A stretch of DNA of 56,493 bases from JASDSY01 sp041441465 (GTDB lineage Bacteria > Muiribacteriota > UBA9980), in the NCBI GenBank assembly GCA_041441465.1, contig JASDSY010000027.1:1-56493 (forward strand), read 5' to 3'. Below are positions 11,017 to 20,045 of the stretch, piece after piece. The notes beneath the pieces are model-generated. The model saw nothing but the letters and a program-made list of their open reading frames with translations. It was not told where the DNA came from and made no database searches. The translations under genes and the position numbers were made by a program. The number at the start of each line of letters is the position of its first letter. The first letter of the stretch is position 1.

Positions 11017-11046
11017 TTTATATATTTTTTCTAAATTTTAGCACAA
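11017..11046 (-). promoter_or_regulatory. Candidate sigma-70 promoter for the giant lipoprotein gene
   Basis: On the minus strand TTGTGC (-35) and TATAAA (-10) are separated by 18 bp, 58 bases before the ATG. The region is very AT-rich, so chance matches are likely. Confidence 0.35.
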
Positions 11047-11072
11047 ATATGTTTTTTTTCAATATTAATAGC

Positions 11073-11089
11073 GTCTAATATAGTTAGAC
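11073..11089. promoter_or_regulatory. Dyad GTCTAA-N5-TTAGAC between divergent genes
   Basis: A perfect 6-bp inverted repeat lies 40 bp upstream of the -35 box of the phosphatase gene. It is a possible operator. No cognate regulator is identifiable here. Confidence 0.35.
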
Positions 11090-11129
11090 TTTACACTATA
11101 TTTTCTTTATCGGTATTTTATTATTATTC

Positions 11130-11158
11130 TTTACAACATTTTAAATTTATTGTATAAT
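11130..11158 (+). promoter_or_regulatory. Sigma-70 promoter for the RsbU-type phosphatase/dapF pair
   Basis: TTTACA at 11130-11135, a 17-bp spacer, then TATAAT at 11153-11158. Transcription would start near 11165, leaving a leader of about 47 bases. Confidence 0.75.
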
Positions 11159-11211
11159 CAACTGAATTCATGCATTCTTATTGTAAATGATTAATAACTG
11201 CGGAGGAATAA

Positions 11212-13530
11212 GTGCTTAAATTTCTGAAAGTAATCATTTTAACCGAGTCTAATGATTACTCAAGGAACTTGTTGAAAATATTCGATACGCTTGCTGATTA
11301 TGAGGTTACAAATTTTTTTATCAGCGAGTTTTTCAAAGATATTAACGAAAAATCCTCCATTATAGAAAATACAAGTATTATCTTTTTAAATCTTGAAGAA
11401 ATAAATTTTGATTTTGACATCGAATCAGCCGTTAAATCAATTTTATCTATTAATCCTAATGTCCTGATAGTTACCTCCGTTAATAACGATAATAAAAAAA
11501 ATGCGATAGCTTCAATTTTACACGGGGCTTTTCATTATTTTGTGATGCCGTTCGAAGAGGATGAAATAAAGGCGATATTGACTAAATGTAATAAATTTAT
11601 CGAATGCGGCATTGAAAGCCATCTTTTTGAAAACAGCTCCCTGATGCTTGAAAAAAAATTAAAATCCCTTTCTGATCTTTTTAATATAAGTAAAATCATC
11701 GATTCACATAAAATATTGAGTACTTTTTTCAATATGATGATTGATTCTATTATAAGTATTATTAAATGCGATAAGTGTTCAATTTTGTTTTTAGACGAAA
11801 AAAACGGCGATATATTGGTTCAAAAGTCAAAAAATATAAGGGTTTTTAAAAGAGGCCCGGCTACTTTAAATATAATTTTAAATAAAATGCCGCAGATTAT
11901 TGATAATGTTGAATTTGACAAACGTTTTAAGTCGGTAAAAAAAAGGATTAAATATAAAACTACATCATTTTTAAACGTGCCGTTATTTGTAAAAGGCAAA
12001 TTAACCGGCATTGTTAATGTAACGGACAAAATTGATTGTGATGACCGCGAATTTACTGTAGACGATCTTGAAAAGATTCGTGGCGTCTGCTCGCACATTG
12101 AAAAATTTATAGAGGATAACTATAATGATTTTCAGGTTTTTCTGAGGCGCGATAACGATAAAATAATACAGAATGCTATTAAGGAAAAAAGAGAGCTTAC
12201 AAAAAAAATAAAAAGCATGGATAATGAAATATCCGAAATACGCAAAGAGCTTGAAGCTCGTAAAATGGAACTTACGACGCTTTACGAGATAAGCAAGGCT
12301 TTGAAAAATAAATTAATGCTCAATGATTTGCTCGGAATAATAATAGAAGTGGTTCAAAAAATTATGGAATGCCGCCGTGCTTCGATTTTATGGATTGACA
12401 GCGTCAAAGGCGATATGTTGTTGAAGGGAAAAATAGGCGAAAAAGAAAAAGATGTCACTAACTTTAAAGTTACAAAGCGCGGAAGAATTACAAATTATAT
12501 AATTGAAACTAAAAAACCCCTTCTTTTCCCGTCTAATGATTTCCCGGCTGAATTATTTCCGAAAACGTCAGGTTTTAATTTTAATAAAAAACACGGATAT
12601 AAAACTTCATCCTTTATGGCCGTGCCTGTAATTACAAAAAATGAAGTAGTTGCGATTATAAGCATTACCGATAAAATAAATGAAAAAAATTTCACCGCCG
12701 CCGATTTGAATAAATTTGAATACATATCCGATCAAATGTCCATAATGATTGAAAATTTTAAGCTTTCGGAAAATATGCTCGATCGTGAAAGGATCGCTAA
12801 AGAGCTTGAAATAGCTCACAGGATTCAATCACGGCTCCTGCCGAAGTCCGCGATCGAAATTCCAGGCTTGAAAATTGCCGCCATGAGCTATCCTGCTCTT
12901 GAAATGGGCGGCGATTATTTTGATTTCATAAAGATAACCGACAGGTATTACGGTATATGTATAGGCGATGTCGCCGGCAAAGGCGTTCCGGCATCACTGC
13001 AAATGATGATTTTAAGGACGTTATTCAAAAATTTCGCGGCAGAAAAGCGAACTCCGGCCGAATTAATATGCCATATAAATAAAAGCATATCAAATGATCT
13101 TGATTCGAGCTCATTTATAACATTCCTATATTGCGTATATGACGCGGTTGAATGTAAATTCGTTATATCAAATGCCGGAAACTCATATCCTCTTCATTAT
13201 GACAGTGCCAGCGGGGAAATACGGCCGGTTGAAATTGACGGATTGGTGCTTGGCGTTAATTCCGATATGGATTATACGCAGACAGAAATTAAATTTAACG
13301 ATGATGATTTACTGGTGCTTTATACTGACGGTATTTTTGAGGTGCCGAACGGGAGACATGAATTATGGGGCCTGGAAAATCTCACCGAGACAATTAAATC
13401 ATGTTACGATAAGACTCCCGAAAAATGCATCGACATAGTTTTGAATAAAATCGCGGAATTTAAAATGGACGAAAAGCAATTTGACGATATGACTATGATT
13501 GTCATAAAAAAGAAAAGCGGCGAAAAATAA
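11212..13530 (+). CDS. RsbU/SpoIIE-type PP2C phosphatase with degenerate receiver and two GAF domains
   Basis: The start is GTG with GGAGG five bases upstream. Residues 1-130 have the alternating strand/helix pattern of a response-regulator receiver, but the strand expected to end in the phospho-acceptor Asp reads IIFLNLEE and the conserved Lys-Pro is Met-Pro (VMPFEEDEI). It is probably not phosphorylated. GAF-like domains follow at about 170-305 and 375-520, separated by a charged coiled coil. The C-terminal 230 residues are a PPM phosphatase: GGDYFDF and GDVAGKGVPASL supply metal-binding Asp residues, followed by LYTDGIFE and DDMTMIVIK. Family members dephosphorylate STAS-domain anti-anti-sigma factors in partner-switching pathways, triggered by ligands or partners of the GAF domains. 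A STAS protein lies at 23306, but a direct link is inference. The protein is cytosolic. It is probably co-transcribed with dapF, 35 bases downstream. Confidence 0.9.
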   Translation: MLKFLKVIILTESNDYSRNLLKIFDTLADYEVTNFFISEFFKDINEKSSIIENTSIIFLNLEEINFDFDIESAVKSILSINPNVLIVTSVNNDNKKNAIASILHGAFHYFVMPFEEDEIKAILTKCNKFIECGIESHLFENSSLMLEKKLKSLSDLFNISKIIDSHKILSTFFNMMIDSIISIIKCDKCSILFLDEKNGDILVQKSKNIRVFKRGPATLNIILNKMPQIIDNVEFDKRFKSVKKRIKYKTTSFLNVPLFVKGKLTGIVNVTDKIDCDDREFTVDDLEKIRGVCSHIEKFIEDNYNDFQVFLRRDNDKIIQNAIKEKRELTKKIKSMDNEISEIRKELEARKMELTTLYEISKALKNKLMLNDLLGIIIEVVQKIMECRRASILWIDSVKGDMLLKGKIGEKEKDVTNFKVTKRGRITNYIIETKKPLLFPSNDFPAELFPKTSGFNFNKKHGYKTSSFMAVPVITKNEVVAIISITDKINEKNFTAADLNKFEYISDQMSIMIENFKLSENMLDRERIAKELEIAHRIQSRLLPKSAIEIPGLKIAAMSYPALEMGGDYFDFIKITDRYYGICIGDVAGKGVPASLQMMILRTLFKNFAAEKRTPAELICHINKSISNDLDSSSFITFLYCVYDAVECKFVISNAGNSYPLHYDSASGEIRPVEIDGLVLGVNSDMDYTQTEIKFNDDDLLVLYTDGIFEVPNGRHELWGLENLTETIKSCYDKTPEKCIDIVLNKIAEFKMDEKQFDDMTMIVIKKKSGEK

Positions 13531-13565
13531 CAACGTAAAAATAGAAAGATATAAAAAGGGAAAAA

Positions 13566-14600
13566 ATGAACGGACAGGAAAATAACATTAAAAATATTCG
13601 ATTCGAAAAAATGCACCATCTCGGAAATGATTTTATAATGATTGATTTTCGTGGCATGTCTGATTTTTTTTACGGCGGTTTTCATGAAAAATACGCCAAA
13701 AAAATATGTGACAGGCATTTCGGCATAGGCGCCGACGGCGTTATTGCGCTTCTTGAAAGCGATGATAAAAACTATGATTTTAAGATGGAAATAATAAATT
13801 CAGACGGATCGTTTGCGATGATGTGCGGCAACGGCCTTGCCTGTCTTGCGGCTTTTATATTAAAAAACGGGTTTTTTAAGGAAAATAACGGCAGCAATCG
13901 CGCAGTTAGTTTGAATATTATCACCCGCTCAGGGTTGAGAGTTCCGTCTGTAAGCGTTTTAAACGAGGCTGATAATGAATTGAAATGCCGGCCTTCAGAG
14001 TTAAACGGCTTCGACGTTTCCATAGATATGGGAAAACCGGAGCTCGATGCGGCTAAAATACCGGTCGATATAGAATTATTAAACGCTGGTGAAGGATTAA
14101 ATTGCGTGGAAAATTCAAAATCAAGCGCTGACAGGAGCGGCCGGGCTGCCGGTGAAAAAGTTAAAATTAATTCTAAAGCTGTAAATTTAAAATATGCGTT
14201 CAATGATTATATATGCAATATAAATCTTATTTCGATGGGAAACCCGCACTGCGTAATAATTACTGATAAAATGCCAGATTATGAATCTTTTAAAACTCTT
14301 GGCGCGCTGATAGAAGTTCATCCATTATTCCCGGAAAAAACAAATGTCGAATTTGTTGAAATAGTTTCGCGCGATGAAATAAACATGAAGGTATGGGAAC
14401 GCGGCGCGGGAATAACGCTTGCCTGCGGCACCGGCGCTTGCGCTGTATTTTACGCGTCATACCTGAACGGCTTATGCGGCGATAAAGCGAAAATAAACCT
14501 GCCCGGCGGTTCGGCGTCGGCAGGCCTTCGTAATGACGGACATATAATATTAAATTGTAAACCTGATTTTGTATTTGAAGGAACTTACCGGCTTATTTGA
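13566..14600 (+). CDS. dapF: Diaminopimelate epimerase
   Basis: Catalyses LL- to meso-diaminopimelate interconversion in lysine and peptidoglycan synthesis, in the cytosol. The N-terminal HHLGNDFIMID motif, the first catalytic cysteine in MMCGNG (Cys87), the GNPHCV motif and the second cysteine in LACGTGAC (Cys287) are all present. At 344 residues it is about 70 longer than the usual ~275; the extra sequence is a hydrophilic insertion around residues 155-205. After the first cysteine the usual CGNG-x-R is CGNGLA, so the normally conserved Arg is replaced by Ala. The ribosome binding site AAAAAGGG precedes the ATG by five bases. The stop codon overlaps the stop of the convergent gene by 8 bp. 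It shares a transcript with the phosphatase gene upstream, which has no obvious pathway connection. Confidence 0.9.
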   Translation: MNGQENNIKNIRFEKMHHLGNDFIMIDFRGMSDFFYGGFHEKYAKKICDRHFGIGADGVIALLESDDKNYDFKMEIINSDGSFAMMCGNGLACLAAFILKNGFFKENNGSNRAVSLNIITRSGLRVPSVSVLNEADNELKCRPSELNGFDVSIDMGKPELDAAKIPVDIELLNAGEGLNCVENSKSSADRSGRAAGEKVKINSKAVNLKYAFNDYICNINLISMGNPHCVIITDKMPDYESFKTLGALIEVHPLFPEKTNVEFVEIVSRDEINMKVWERGAGITLACGTGACAVFYASYLNGLCGDKAKINLPGGSASAGLRNDGHIILNCKPDFVFEGTYRLI

Positions 14601-16008
14601 TTTTTTTAGGCGCTTTTCTTATCATATCTTTGAACATTTTAACTGTATGCTCGTCGACGTTGAAAATTATATCGCTGGTGCCGCCGCCGTTAGAATTGTT
14701 ATCGCCGTTGTCTTTTTCGGAACTCGGGCATGTCACGTATTCTTCGACGTTTGTAACTATTTCTTCGGATATATTGAATATGAATTTAATAAAGCTTTCG
14801 TCTTCGTTGTTTAATTGTGAAACTATTCCGCCGTTTTTGGTTATGAATTCCTTTAACGAATTATAAACCGTGCAGCTTATTTTCCAGGCGAAATAATCTA
14901 TGTTTATGGCCGCGATTTCATTCTCGCCGCCGTATATTAATTTCATGTCTTCCCAGAAAAAAGTGAATAGACGTTCATAAGTTTCCTTCAGCCTGTCTTT
15001 TTTGAATAATTCGTCGGCCGGCGCTTCGAGGTCGCATAAAATGCCGTCATGACGGGCTGATATTTTAATTGTTTCCATAATCGGCGGTATCAGGCCGAAA
15101 ACAAATTCTTTTATCTGAGGATGGCTCAAGAAGTCTATATAATTTTCTTCCTTGTAGCTTATTACGAAATTAGCTATCGAATTTGCCAGGTCATAGCAAA
15201 ATATCAGTTCGTTAATGTTTTGCTCTTCGAACCCGCCGCCCATAAAATCTTCGATTTTGAAAAATTCAAGGGAATCGCGGTCAAGCGTTAGTTCGCCGAT
15301 TGAATCGTTTACTTCGTCGAGCGTTTTTATGAGGTTGCGCGCGTCAGGGTCGTTTTGCTGCCTGAGCCATGATTCGATTTCAAGGTGCGATTCAAAAAAT
15401 TCAAGAAGCACGGCCAAAATCATATTTAATTCTTCGAATCCGCGGTTCATAAAGTCCGTGCTTGCTTTGAGCGCCTCTTTATAAAGCTCTATTTCGAACA
15501 TATCGACTATTATTTGAAGCGTCGTTTCGCCGCTTTCGGCTTTATGTTCTTCGTAAAGCGCCAGTATTTTCTGCTGCGCGTCTGCTTTATAACCCAGGCT
15601 GAACAGTGAATAAATCACGCATTCGTGAATGCTGAAATTGTCCTTATTGTTTTGAAATAACTTTTCGAGGTAAGGCCTTGATTTTTCGCCGTAGGCGTTA
15701 AAAATATCGTGCGCATTATGAAATTCTTCGTCGGTTGAGGCGCTTTCTATAAAAAGCGAGAGCGCGTCAAGTACTTGTTCGTCGTTAAATTTTTTCAGTT
15801 TTTGTAATATTTTGGGAATGTCTTCAATTTCGGCGGTTTTTAACTTTACAAGACACGCGTCGATTGATTTTACCGAATTATCCTGAGATTTATTAGCTGT
15901 TTTTTTTGCATCACGCTTTAATCCAGGGGCCTTTTGAACCTTTGGATTAGTTTTTGCTTCGGTATTCGGGTTATTGATTTTTTTTTCGTTATTTTTTTTT
16001 ACTGTCAT
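14593..16008 (-). CDS. Unknown all-helical cytosolic protein (471 aa)
   Basis: I do not recognise the family. The first ~45 residues are Lys/Asn-rich and disordered. Residues ~45-210 look like HEAT- or TPR-like helical pairs (for example LQKLKKFNDEQVLDALSLFI). The rest is also helical and acidic, with conserved-looking aromatic residues (FTFFWEDMKLIYGG, IDYFAWKISCTVYNSL). A low-complexity Asp/Asn/Gly linker precedes a basic C-terminus. There is no signal peptide or membrane segment. It lies downstream of the pilin-tailed gene on the same strand, behind a strong hairpin, and its 3' end overlaps dapF by 8 bp. The start codon has only a weak ribosome binding site. It may be a scaffold, by analogy with the neighbouring HEAT proteins, but this is only inference. 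Confidence 0.7.
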   Translation of the reverse strand: MTVKKNNEKKINNPNTEAKTNPKVQKAPGLKRDAKKTANKSQDNSVKSIDACLVKLKTAEIEDIPKILQKLKKFNDEQVLDALSLFIESASTDEEFHNAHDIFNAYGEKSRPYLEKLFQNNKDNFSIHECVIYSLFSLGYKADAQQKILALYEEHKAESGETTLQIIVDMFEIELYKEALKASTDFMNRGFEELNMILAVLLEFFESHLEIESWLRQQNDPDARNLIKTLDEVNDSIGELTLDRDSLEFFKIEDFMGGGFEEQNINELIFCYDLANSIANFVISYKEENYIDFLSHPQIKEFVFGLIPPIMETIKISARHDGILCDLEAPADELFKKDRLKETYERLFTFFWEDMKLIYGGENEIAAINIDYFAWKISCTVYNSLKEFITKNGGIVSQLNNEDESFIKFIFNISEEIVTNVEEYVTCPSSEKDNGDNNSNGGGTSDIIFNVDEHTVKMFKDMIRKAPKKIK

Positions 16009-16025
16009 ATTAAAAATTTTTCCAG

Positions 16026-16057
16026 TATAGCGGCGTGATTAATTTCACGCCGCTATA
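16026..16057 (-). terminator. Strong 13-bp hairpin between two minus-strand genes
   Basis: Perfect 13-base arms (16026-16038 and 16045-16057, core GCGGCGTGA) enclose a 6-base loop. It follows the pilin-tailed gene on the minus strand. The T-run after it is short and offset, so it may be a partial terminator or a transcript-protecting structure. Confidence 0.6.
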
Positions 16058-16076
16058 AATTTGTATATTTATTGTA

Positions 16077-17387
16077 TTAGTAAGCTAATTTACCATGTTT
16101 CGAGCAGAATATTTCCGTTGGATTTTTGTCTTTGCCGACGTTAATTGTGTAAACTCCGCCTTCCGGGCATTTTGGTTCAACTTTAAGATATCCGCCGGTT
16201 TTTAATAAGGCAGGTCCGAATCCTTCCGGTATGGTCGTATTTTCCATCATATAAAGCTCGGTTGCGCCTTCTAATGTTTTCATGTTAGATATGCATGCTT
16301 TGCCTTTCGCCTGTGTGCGCGCTCTTTTAAAATTAGGCACGGCGACTGCCGCCATAACTCCGCCTACAACAGTGATTATAGGAAGCAATTCAGGTTTTAA
16401 GAATGTTCTGTAATGCTCAGGCACTGTTAAATTAAATGCGCTCGTGCTTTCTTCAGTTTTATATTCGATCGAGTTCAAAAGTTCGCGGCCTATAGCGATA
16501 GCCGTTTTCTTTCCTGAAATGTCGGAAGTCAAAAGCTCGAAAGCCGATACAGTTTTCATTCTTTCATTCAATTGTGTCTCTTCGATTCCCATAGCGCCCT
16601 CGGCGAATTTTTTGCCGTTCTCAAAAAGCGCTTTCAGTTCTTCGCATTTTGCCTTGTCGCTGAAATTAATTTTAACTGAAAGGCCGGGTGTTTTATCAAA
16701 AATTGAAACGTAGTTTAATTTGGTTATGAAATCTTTTGCGGTAGCAGGCGCGTTAGCGAGCGGTCCGCCGGCGAGAAGACCTCTTATCTGGTCTGAACAT
16801 TCAACATACGCGAAGCATGTGGCTTTATCAAAGTCGTCTTTTAATTCTTTTTTGATTTCGCCGTTCTTTAATTTGCCGTTGATTAAGTTTATTACGGTGT
16901 TTTTTGTACCGAAAACAAACATTTCCTTATCTAAAAATGCGGCCGCAACTTCGTCGTCTTTCGAAACCAATAACTGCGTGTTTCCTTCTTTGGTTATTGA
17001 GAAAGGAAGTGATTTTTCCTTTGAAATTTCAGCTATTATCTTTTCGCTGTCGAGTTTGCCGTTCAAAAATACAAGAGCGTTTTCCGGTTTTCCGGTTTTC
17101 TCATCCATTTTTGAGCTTACGAACGCGCCCGCTTCGTTGATGTCGCGGTCAAAAACCAGGCCTGTGCGTTTTTCAAACTCGGCCTTTATTTCGTCCTGCA
17201 CTTTTTTTATCGCACCCACGTTCATAAAATTATAAAACGAAGAGTTAAATATTGGCTTAAAATTTACTTTAATTATTATACCGCAATTTTCCGGAATTAA
17301 TTTAGAGTAATCATAAGCTGACGCCGCGGATGTAAGACAAAAAAATGAAACCATGACAACCAGTGTAAGTAATAAGATTTTTTTCAT
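16077..17387 (-). CDS. Secreted protein with DUF3352-like body and type IV pilin-like C-terminus
   Basis: A clear Sec signal peptide (MKKILLLTLVVMVSFFCLTSAASA) leads into about 300 residues resembling DUF3352-type exported proteins: YSKLIPENCGIIIKVNF, an EKRTGLVFD segment, and repeated strands such as ALVFLNGKLD and CFAYVEC. The last ~95 residues look like a pilin or pseudopilin. A hydrophobic helix GGVMAAVAVPNFKRARTQAK runs into CISNMKTLEGATELYMMEN, then CPEGGVYT and CSKHGK. The prepilin peptidase site and N-terminal position expected for pilins are missing, so this helix is internal. The ribosome binding site AAGGAGTGG is well placed. It is probably co-transcribed with the HEAT and DUF3006 genes upstream. 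It could be an envelope protein that uses the pilin helix as an anchor or to dock with a pilus. Its function is unknown. Confidence 0.75.
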   Translation of the reverse strand: MKKILLLTLVVMVSFFCLTSAASAYDYSKLIPENCGIIIKVNFKPIFNSSFYNFMNVGAIKKVQDEIKAEFEKRTGLVFDRDINEAGAFVSSKMDEKTGKPENALVFLNGKLDSEKIIAEISKEKSLPFSITKEGNTQLLVSKDDEVAAAFLDKEMFVFGTKNTVINLINGKLKNGEIKKELKDDFDKATCFAYVECSDQIRGLLAGGPLANAPATAKDFITKLNYVSIFDKTPGLSVKINFSDKAKCEELKALFENGKKFAEGAMGIEETQLNERMKTVSAFELLTSDISGKKTAIAIGRELLNSIEYKTEESTSAFNLTVPEHYRTFLKPELLPIITVVGGVMAAVAVPNFKRARTQAKGKACISNMKTLEGATELYMMENTTIPEGFGPALLKTGGYLKVEPKCPEGGVYTINVGKDKNPTEIFCSKHGKLAY

Positions 17388-17440
17388 AAAGAAACCACTC
17401 CTTCCTAAATTTAGATTGGCTTTGATTTTATAATAAAAAA

Positions 17441-17671
17441 TTATTTTGACGTTCCATGCACTTCGTTCTGAAGTTTTTTTATTTCTTCAAAACGGTTGCG
17501 CGTGGCGGCCGGGTCATATTCGATGCTTATGTTTAAAACGGAGCCGTCGCCTATTTCACGAGGGAAATAAATGGCCGGCATAATGACTTCGTGCCCGAAC
17601 TGCATTTCTAAAACAACCTGATCGCCTTCGATCCGGTCGACTATCGCGCGCCATTTGACATTTTCAGCCAT
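17441..17671 (-). CDS. DUF3006 family protein
   Basis: A 76-residue protein with the family signature VDRIEGDQVVLEM near the N-terminus, followed by an IYFPREIGDGSVLNI segment, suggesting a small beta-barrel. DUF3006 proteins are common in Firmicutes-like bacteria and have no known function. The ribosome binding site AGAGGTG lies nine bases before the ATG. It starts 18 bases after the HEAT gene stops, so the two are surely one transcript. Confidence 0.8.
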   Translation of the reverse strand: MAENVKWRAIVDRIEGDQVVLEMQFGHEVIMPAIYFPREIGDGSVLNISIEYDPAATRNRFEEIKKLQNEVHGTSK

Positions 17672-17689
17672 TGTTAAAACACCTCTTTG

Positions 17690-19642
17690 TTATTTTTTAA
17701 TCCTTAATTTCGGCTTTTTCATGTCGTGCATTACTTTGCCGAGCCAGTGTTTTATGTCTTTGTCTTCTGTTTTTTCGAGTGTTTCGTTCAATTTGTCATA
17801 ATATTCGCCGAACTTTGAAAGTATTTTAACTGCGTTTGTTTTCGCGTTAAAATTATCAGTCTTGAAAAGCTCTATAAGGGGCTTGATCGCCATTTCGCCG
17901 GCTGTTGAAAGCGCCCTTACCGCGTGGTCGGCCATAGAATCGCTGCCGCCTAAAAGTTTTATGAGCGCCTCGACAGATTTTAAATCGCCGGTTTCGGCAA
18001 GCGCTATCATGGCGTAAAATTTCAGCTTTTCATCCTGTGATGTCAATATTTGCATTAAATTATCTATAACGTCGTTTCCTATTCTGCCGAGGACTTTCGC
18101 GATCCATAAAGATAATTCCTCGTTATATGAATCGAGCATTGAAATTAAAGGCTTGATGACCCTTTTATCGCCTATTGCGCCGAGCGCCGTCGCCGAGTAT
18201 TTTTTAACCCAGTCGTCGTTATCGTTTAATAACGATGAAATAAGCGGTTCTATAGCTTTTTTAGACTTGATTATCGAAAGGCCGTATGCTGCGAAATAAC
18301 GCATTTCACTCTCGTCGCTGTTCTGAAGAACGTCGATGAACTGCTCGACTTCGGCGTTGCCTATGTCCTGTATGATTTTTTGCGACCAGAAGCGCAGGTC
18401 TTCGTTCTGGCTCATCAGCACTTTTATGAGAGGGAGCACCGCGAAATTACTGAGCTGCTTCAGAGAGGTTGCGGCTGCGTTTCTTACTACCCAGGATTCA
18501 TCTTTGAGCGATTCTATTAAAGGCCTTACTGCGCGCGGATCGCGTGTTTCACCCAATGCCTGCGCCGCCAGAGTCTTCATGTCGCGCGTGCCTGTCTGCA
18601 ATATTTTAACGAGAGGGTCAATTGTCTTATCGCCTATTTTACCAAGTATTGTGGTAATCCAGTATCTTACGTTTTCATCTTCGGTTTTTAACGAACGTAT
18701 CAAATAATCTATCGCGATATCGCCTATTTCAGAAAGGCCGTTAGCCGCGCTCTTGCGCACGAGCCATACCTTGTCGGAAAGGGTGTCTATTAACGGTTTA
18801 ACGGCAAGTTCGCTGCTGGTGCTTCCTAAAAGTTCGGCTGCGCGGATTCTCACGTCGCGGTCGGGGTGTTTTAAAAGTTCGATAAGCGGCCTAATACGCT
18901 TGTTTCCTAGCCTGTCGAATATTTTTATCATCCAGTTATGCATCTCAGGCTCGTCTTTGATCAATGAAATCAAAGGCTCTACCACGCCTTCGCCGAGACT
19001 TGATAACGCTTCCGCCGCGTGGTTCTGCACTGAATAGGTTTCGTCTTTAAGGCATTCTATAAGATGCGGAACTACCGCCAGGTCTTTTGATTCCGCAAGA
19101 GCTTCCGTGACAAGGACCCTTACGTTTTTGTTTTTTAACCTCAAAAATTGCACAAGAACATTAATGCCCTTGATTCCGAGCTTTGAAAATACTTTAGTGA
19201 TCCAGAATGCGACGTTATAGTTAGCCGTTTTCAGGGGCTCCATAAGGTCAGGAATTACATTTTCGCCGCGGTGTATAAGGCTTTTCGAGGCCGCCGCGCA
19301 GAGCGCCCACGAGTCGTCATTCAGTGCTGCAATTAAAGCCGGAACAACCCTTTTGTCATTTGATTCGCCGAGAACCAGTGCGGCGTAATATTTGTTGCTG
19401 CGTTCGTTCGACTGAAACTGCTGTAAAAGATATGTTATGCCGTGTTCCACATCTATTTTTGCGAGGCAGTAATATGACCAGAAACGCAGGTCGTTATTAT
19501 CCGACCGCGCCGCTTCCATTAAAGGGTTAAACGCCTCTGTACCGAAAACGATTACTTCTTCCGCGCTCTTTTTTCGCGTGTACCATGATTTATCCTTAAA
19601 TTTTCCAATTAATTCACGAATTTTACCGAAATTATCTTCCAC
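17690..19642 (-). CDS. HEAT-repeat scaffold protein (about 650 aa)
   Basis: Almost the whole protein is PBS-lyase-type HEAT repeats of about 31 residues. They run in a three-repeat super-period: one type contains RFWS or RYWITT plus ILGKIG, the next MRYFAAYGL or DMKTLAAQALGE with AVRPLIESL, and the third DESWVVRNAA or KVWLVRKSAANGL. The 24714 protein shows the same pattern, so the two are paralogues. No catalytic domain or signal peptide is seen; the C-terminus is basic (MKKPKLRIKK). A GTG at 19651 is possible, but the GTG at 19642 has AGGTG six bases upstream and is preferred. A good promoter lies at 19715-19743. Such proteins usually act as protein-binding solenoids. The partner is unknown. 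Confidence 0.85.
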   Translation of the reverse strand: MEDNFGKIRELIGKFKDKSWYTRKKSAEEVIVFGTEAFNPLMEAARSDNNDLRFWSYYCLAKIDVEHGITYLLQQFQSNERSNKYYAALVLGESNDKRVVPALIAALNDDSWALCAAASKSLIHRGENVIPDLMEPLKTANYNVAFWITKVFSKLGIKGINVLVQFLRLKNKNVRVLVTEALAESKDLAVVPHLIECLKDETYSVQNHAAEALSSLGEGVVEPLISLIKDEPEMHNWMIKIFDRLGNKRIRPLIELLKHPDRDVRIRAAELLGSTSSELAVKPLIDTLSDKVWLVRKSAANGLSEIGDIAIDYLIRSLKTEDENVRYWITTILGKIGDKTIDPLVKILQTGTRDMKTLAAQALGETRDPRAVRPLIESLKDESWVVRNAAATSLKQLSNFAVLPLIKVLMSQNEDLRFWSQKIIQDIGNAEVEQFIDVLQNSDESEMRYFAAYGLSIIKSKKAIEPLISSLLNDNDDWVKKYSATALGAIGDKRVIKPLISMLDSYNEELSLWIAKVLGRIGNDVIDNLMQILTSQDEKLKFYAMIALAETGDLKSVEALIKLLGGSDSMADHAVRALSTAGEMAIKPLIELFKTDNFNAKTNAVKILSKFGEYYDKLNETLEKTEDKDIKHWLGKVMHDMKKPKLRIKK

Positions 19643-19714
19643 CGGAAGCACCTACTTTCTATTACTTAATGAATGAAAGAAATCGTAACATAATCTATCA
19701 TAAAAAACCTGATA

Positions 19715-19743
19715 ATTCTACATAAATTTTAATAAATTGTCAA
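19715..19743 (-). promoter_or_regulatory. Sigma-70 promoter for the HEAT/DUF3006 operon
   Basis: On the minus strand TTGACA (19738-19743), a 17-bp spacer and TAGAAT (19715-19720). It sits between the terminator of the preceding small gene and the HEAT gene. Confidence 0.7.
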
Positions 19744-19770
19744 TTTTTATTTAATTATTGGACCGGCGTA

Positions 19771-19818
19771 AAAAAAAAGACACAAAAAAGCATTTTAAAA
19801 CTCTCTTTTGTGTCTTTT
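19771..19818 (-). terminator. Rho-independent terminator after the 63-aa gene
   Basis: Perfect 13-base arms AAAAGACACAAAA (19775-19787) and TTTTGTGTCTTTT (19806-19818). In the minus direction the arm runs straight into nine T residues. Confidence 0.85.
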
Positions 19819-19853
19819 ATGTTTTGGAACTTTTATTTTGCTATTATGAAATG

Positions 19854-20045
19854 TTAAATTGTTTTATTATGTTTCGGCGAATGGCTGTCGTCGATACGAA
19901 CTGAAGCGCCGCGCCTGAAATGATTTAAAGTGACCGGCGGCTCTATTATCGATTTTAATGTGACGTTAAACTGATTTAACGCGTTTTCTATCCCTTTTAA
20001 TGTCGCCAATAACTCGGTTTTTTCATTGTCTGTAAATTCGGCCAC
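19854..20045 (-). CDS. Small unknown protein (63 aa)
   Basis: GTG start with AAGGAG nine bases upstream and a terminator directly after the stop, so it is a self-contained gene. The N-terminal half is an amphipathic helix (NEKTELLATLKGIENALNQF) likely to form a coiled coil; the C-terminal half is basic, with His and Arg. I do not recognise the family. It may be a small adaptor or nucleic-acid-binding protein, but nothing in the sequence decides this. Confidence 0.6.
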   Translation of the reverse strand: MAEFTDNEKTELLATLKGIENALNQFNVTLKSIIEPPVTLNHFRRGASVRIDDSHSPKHNKTI

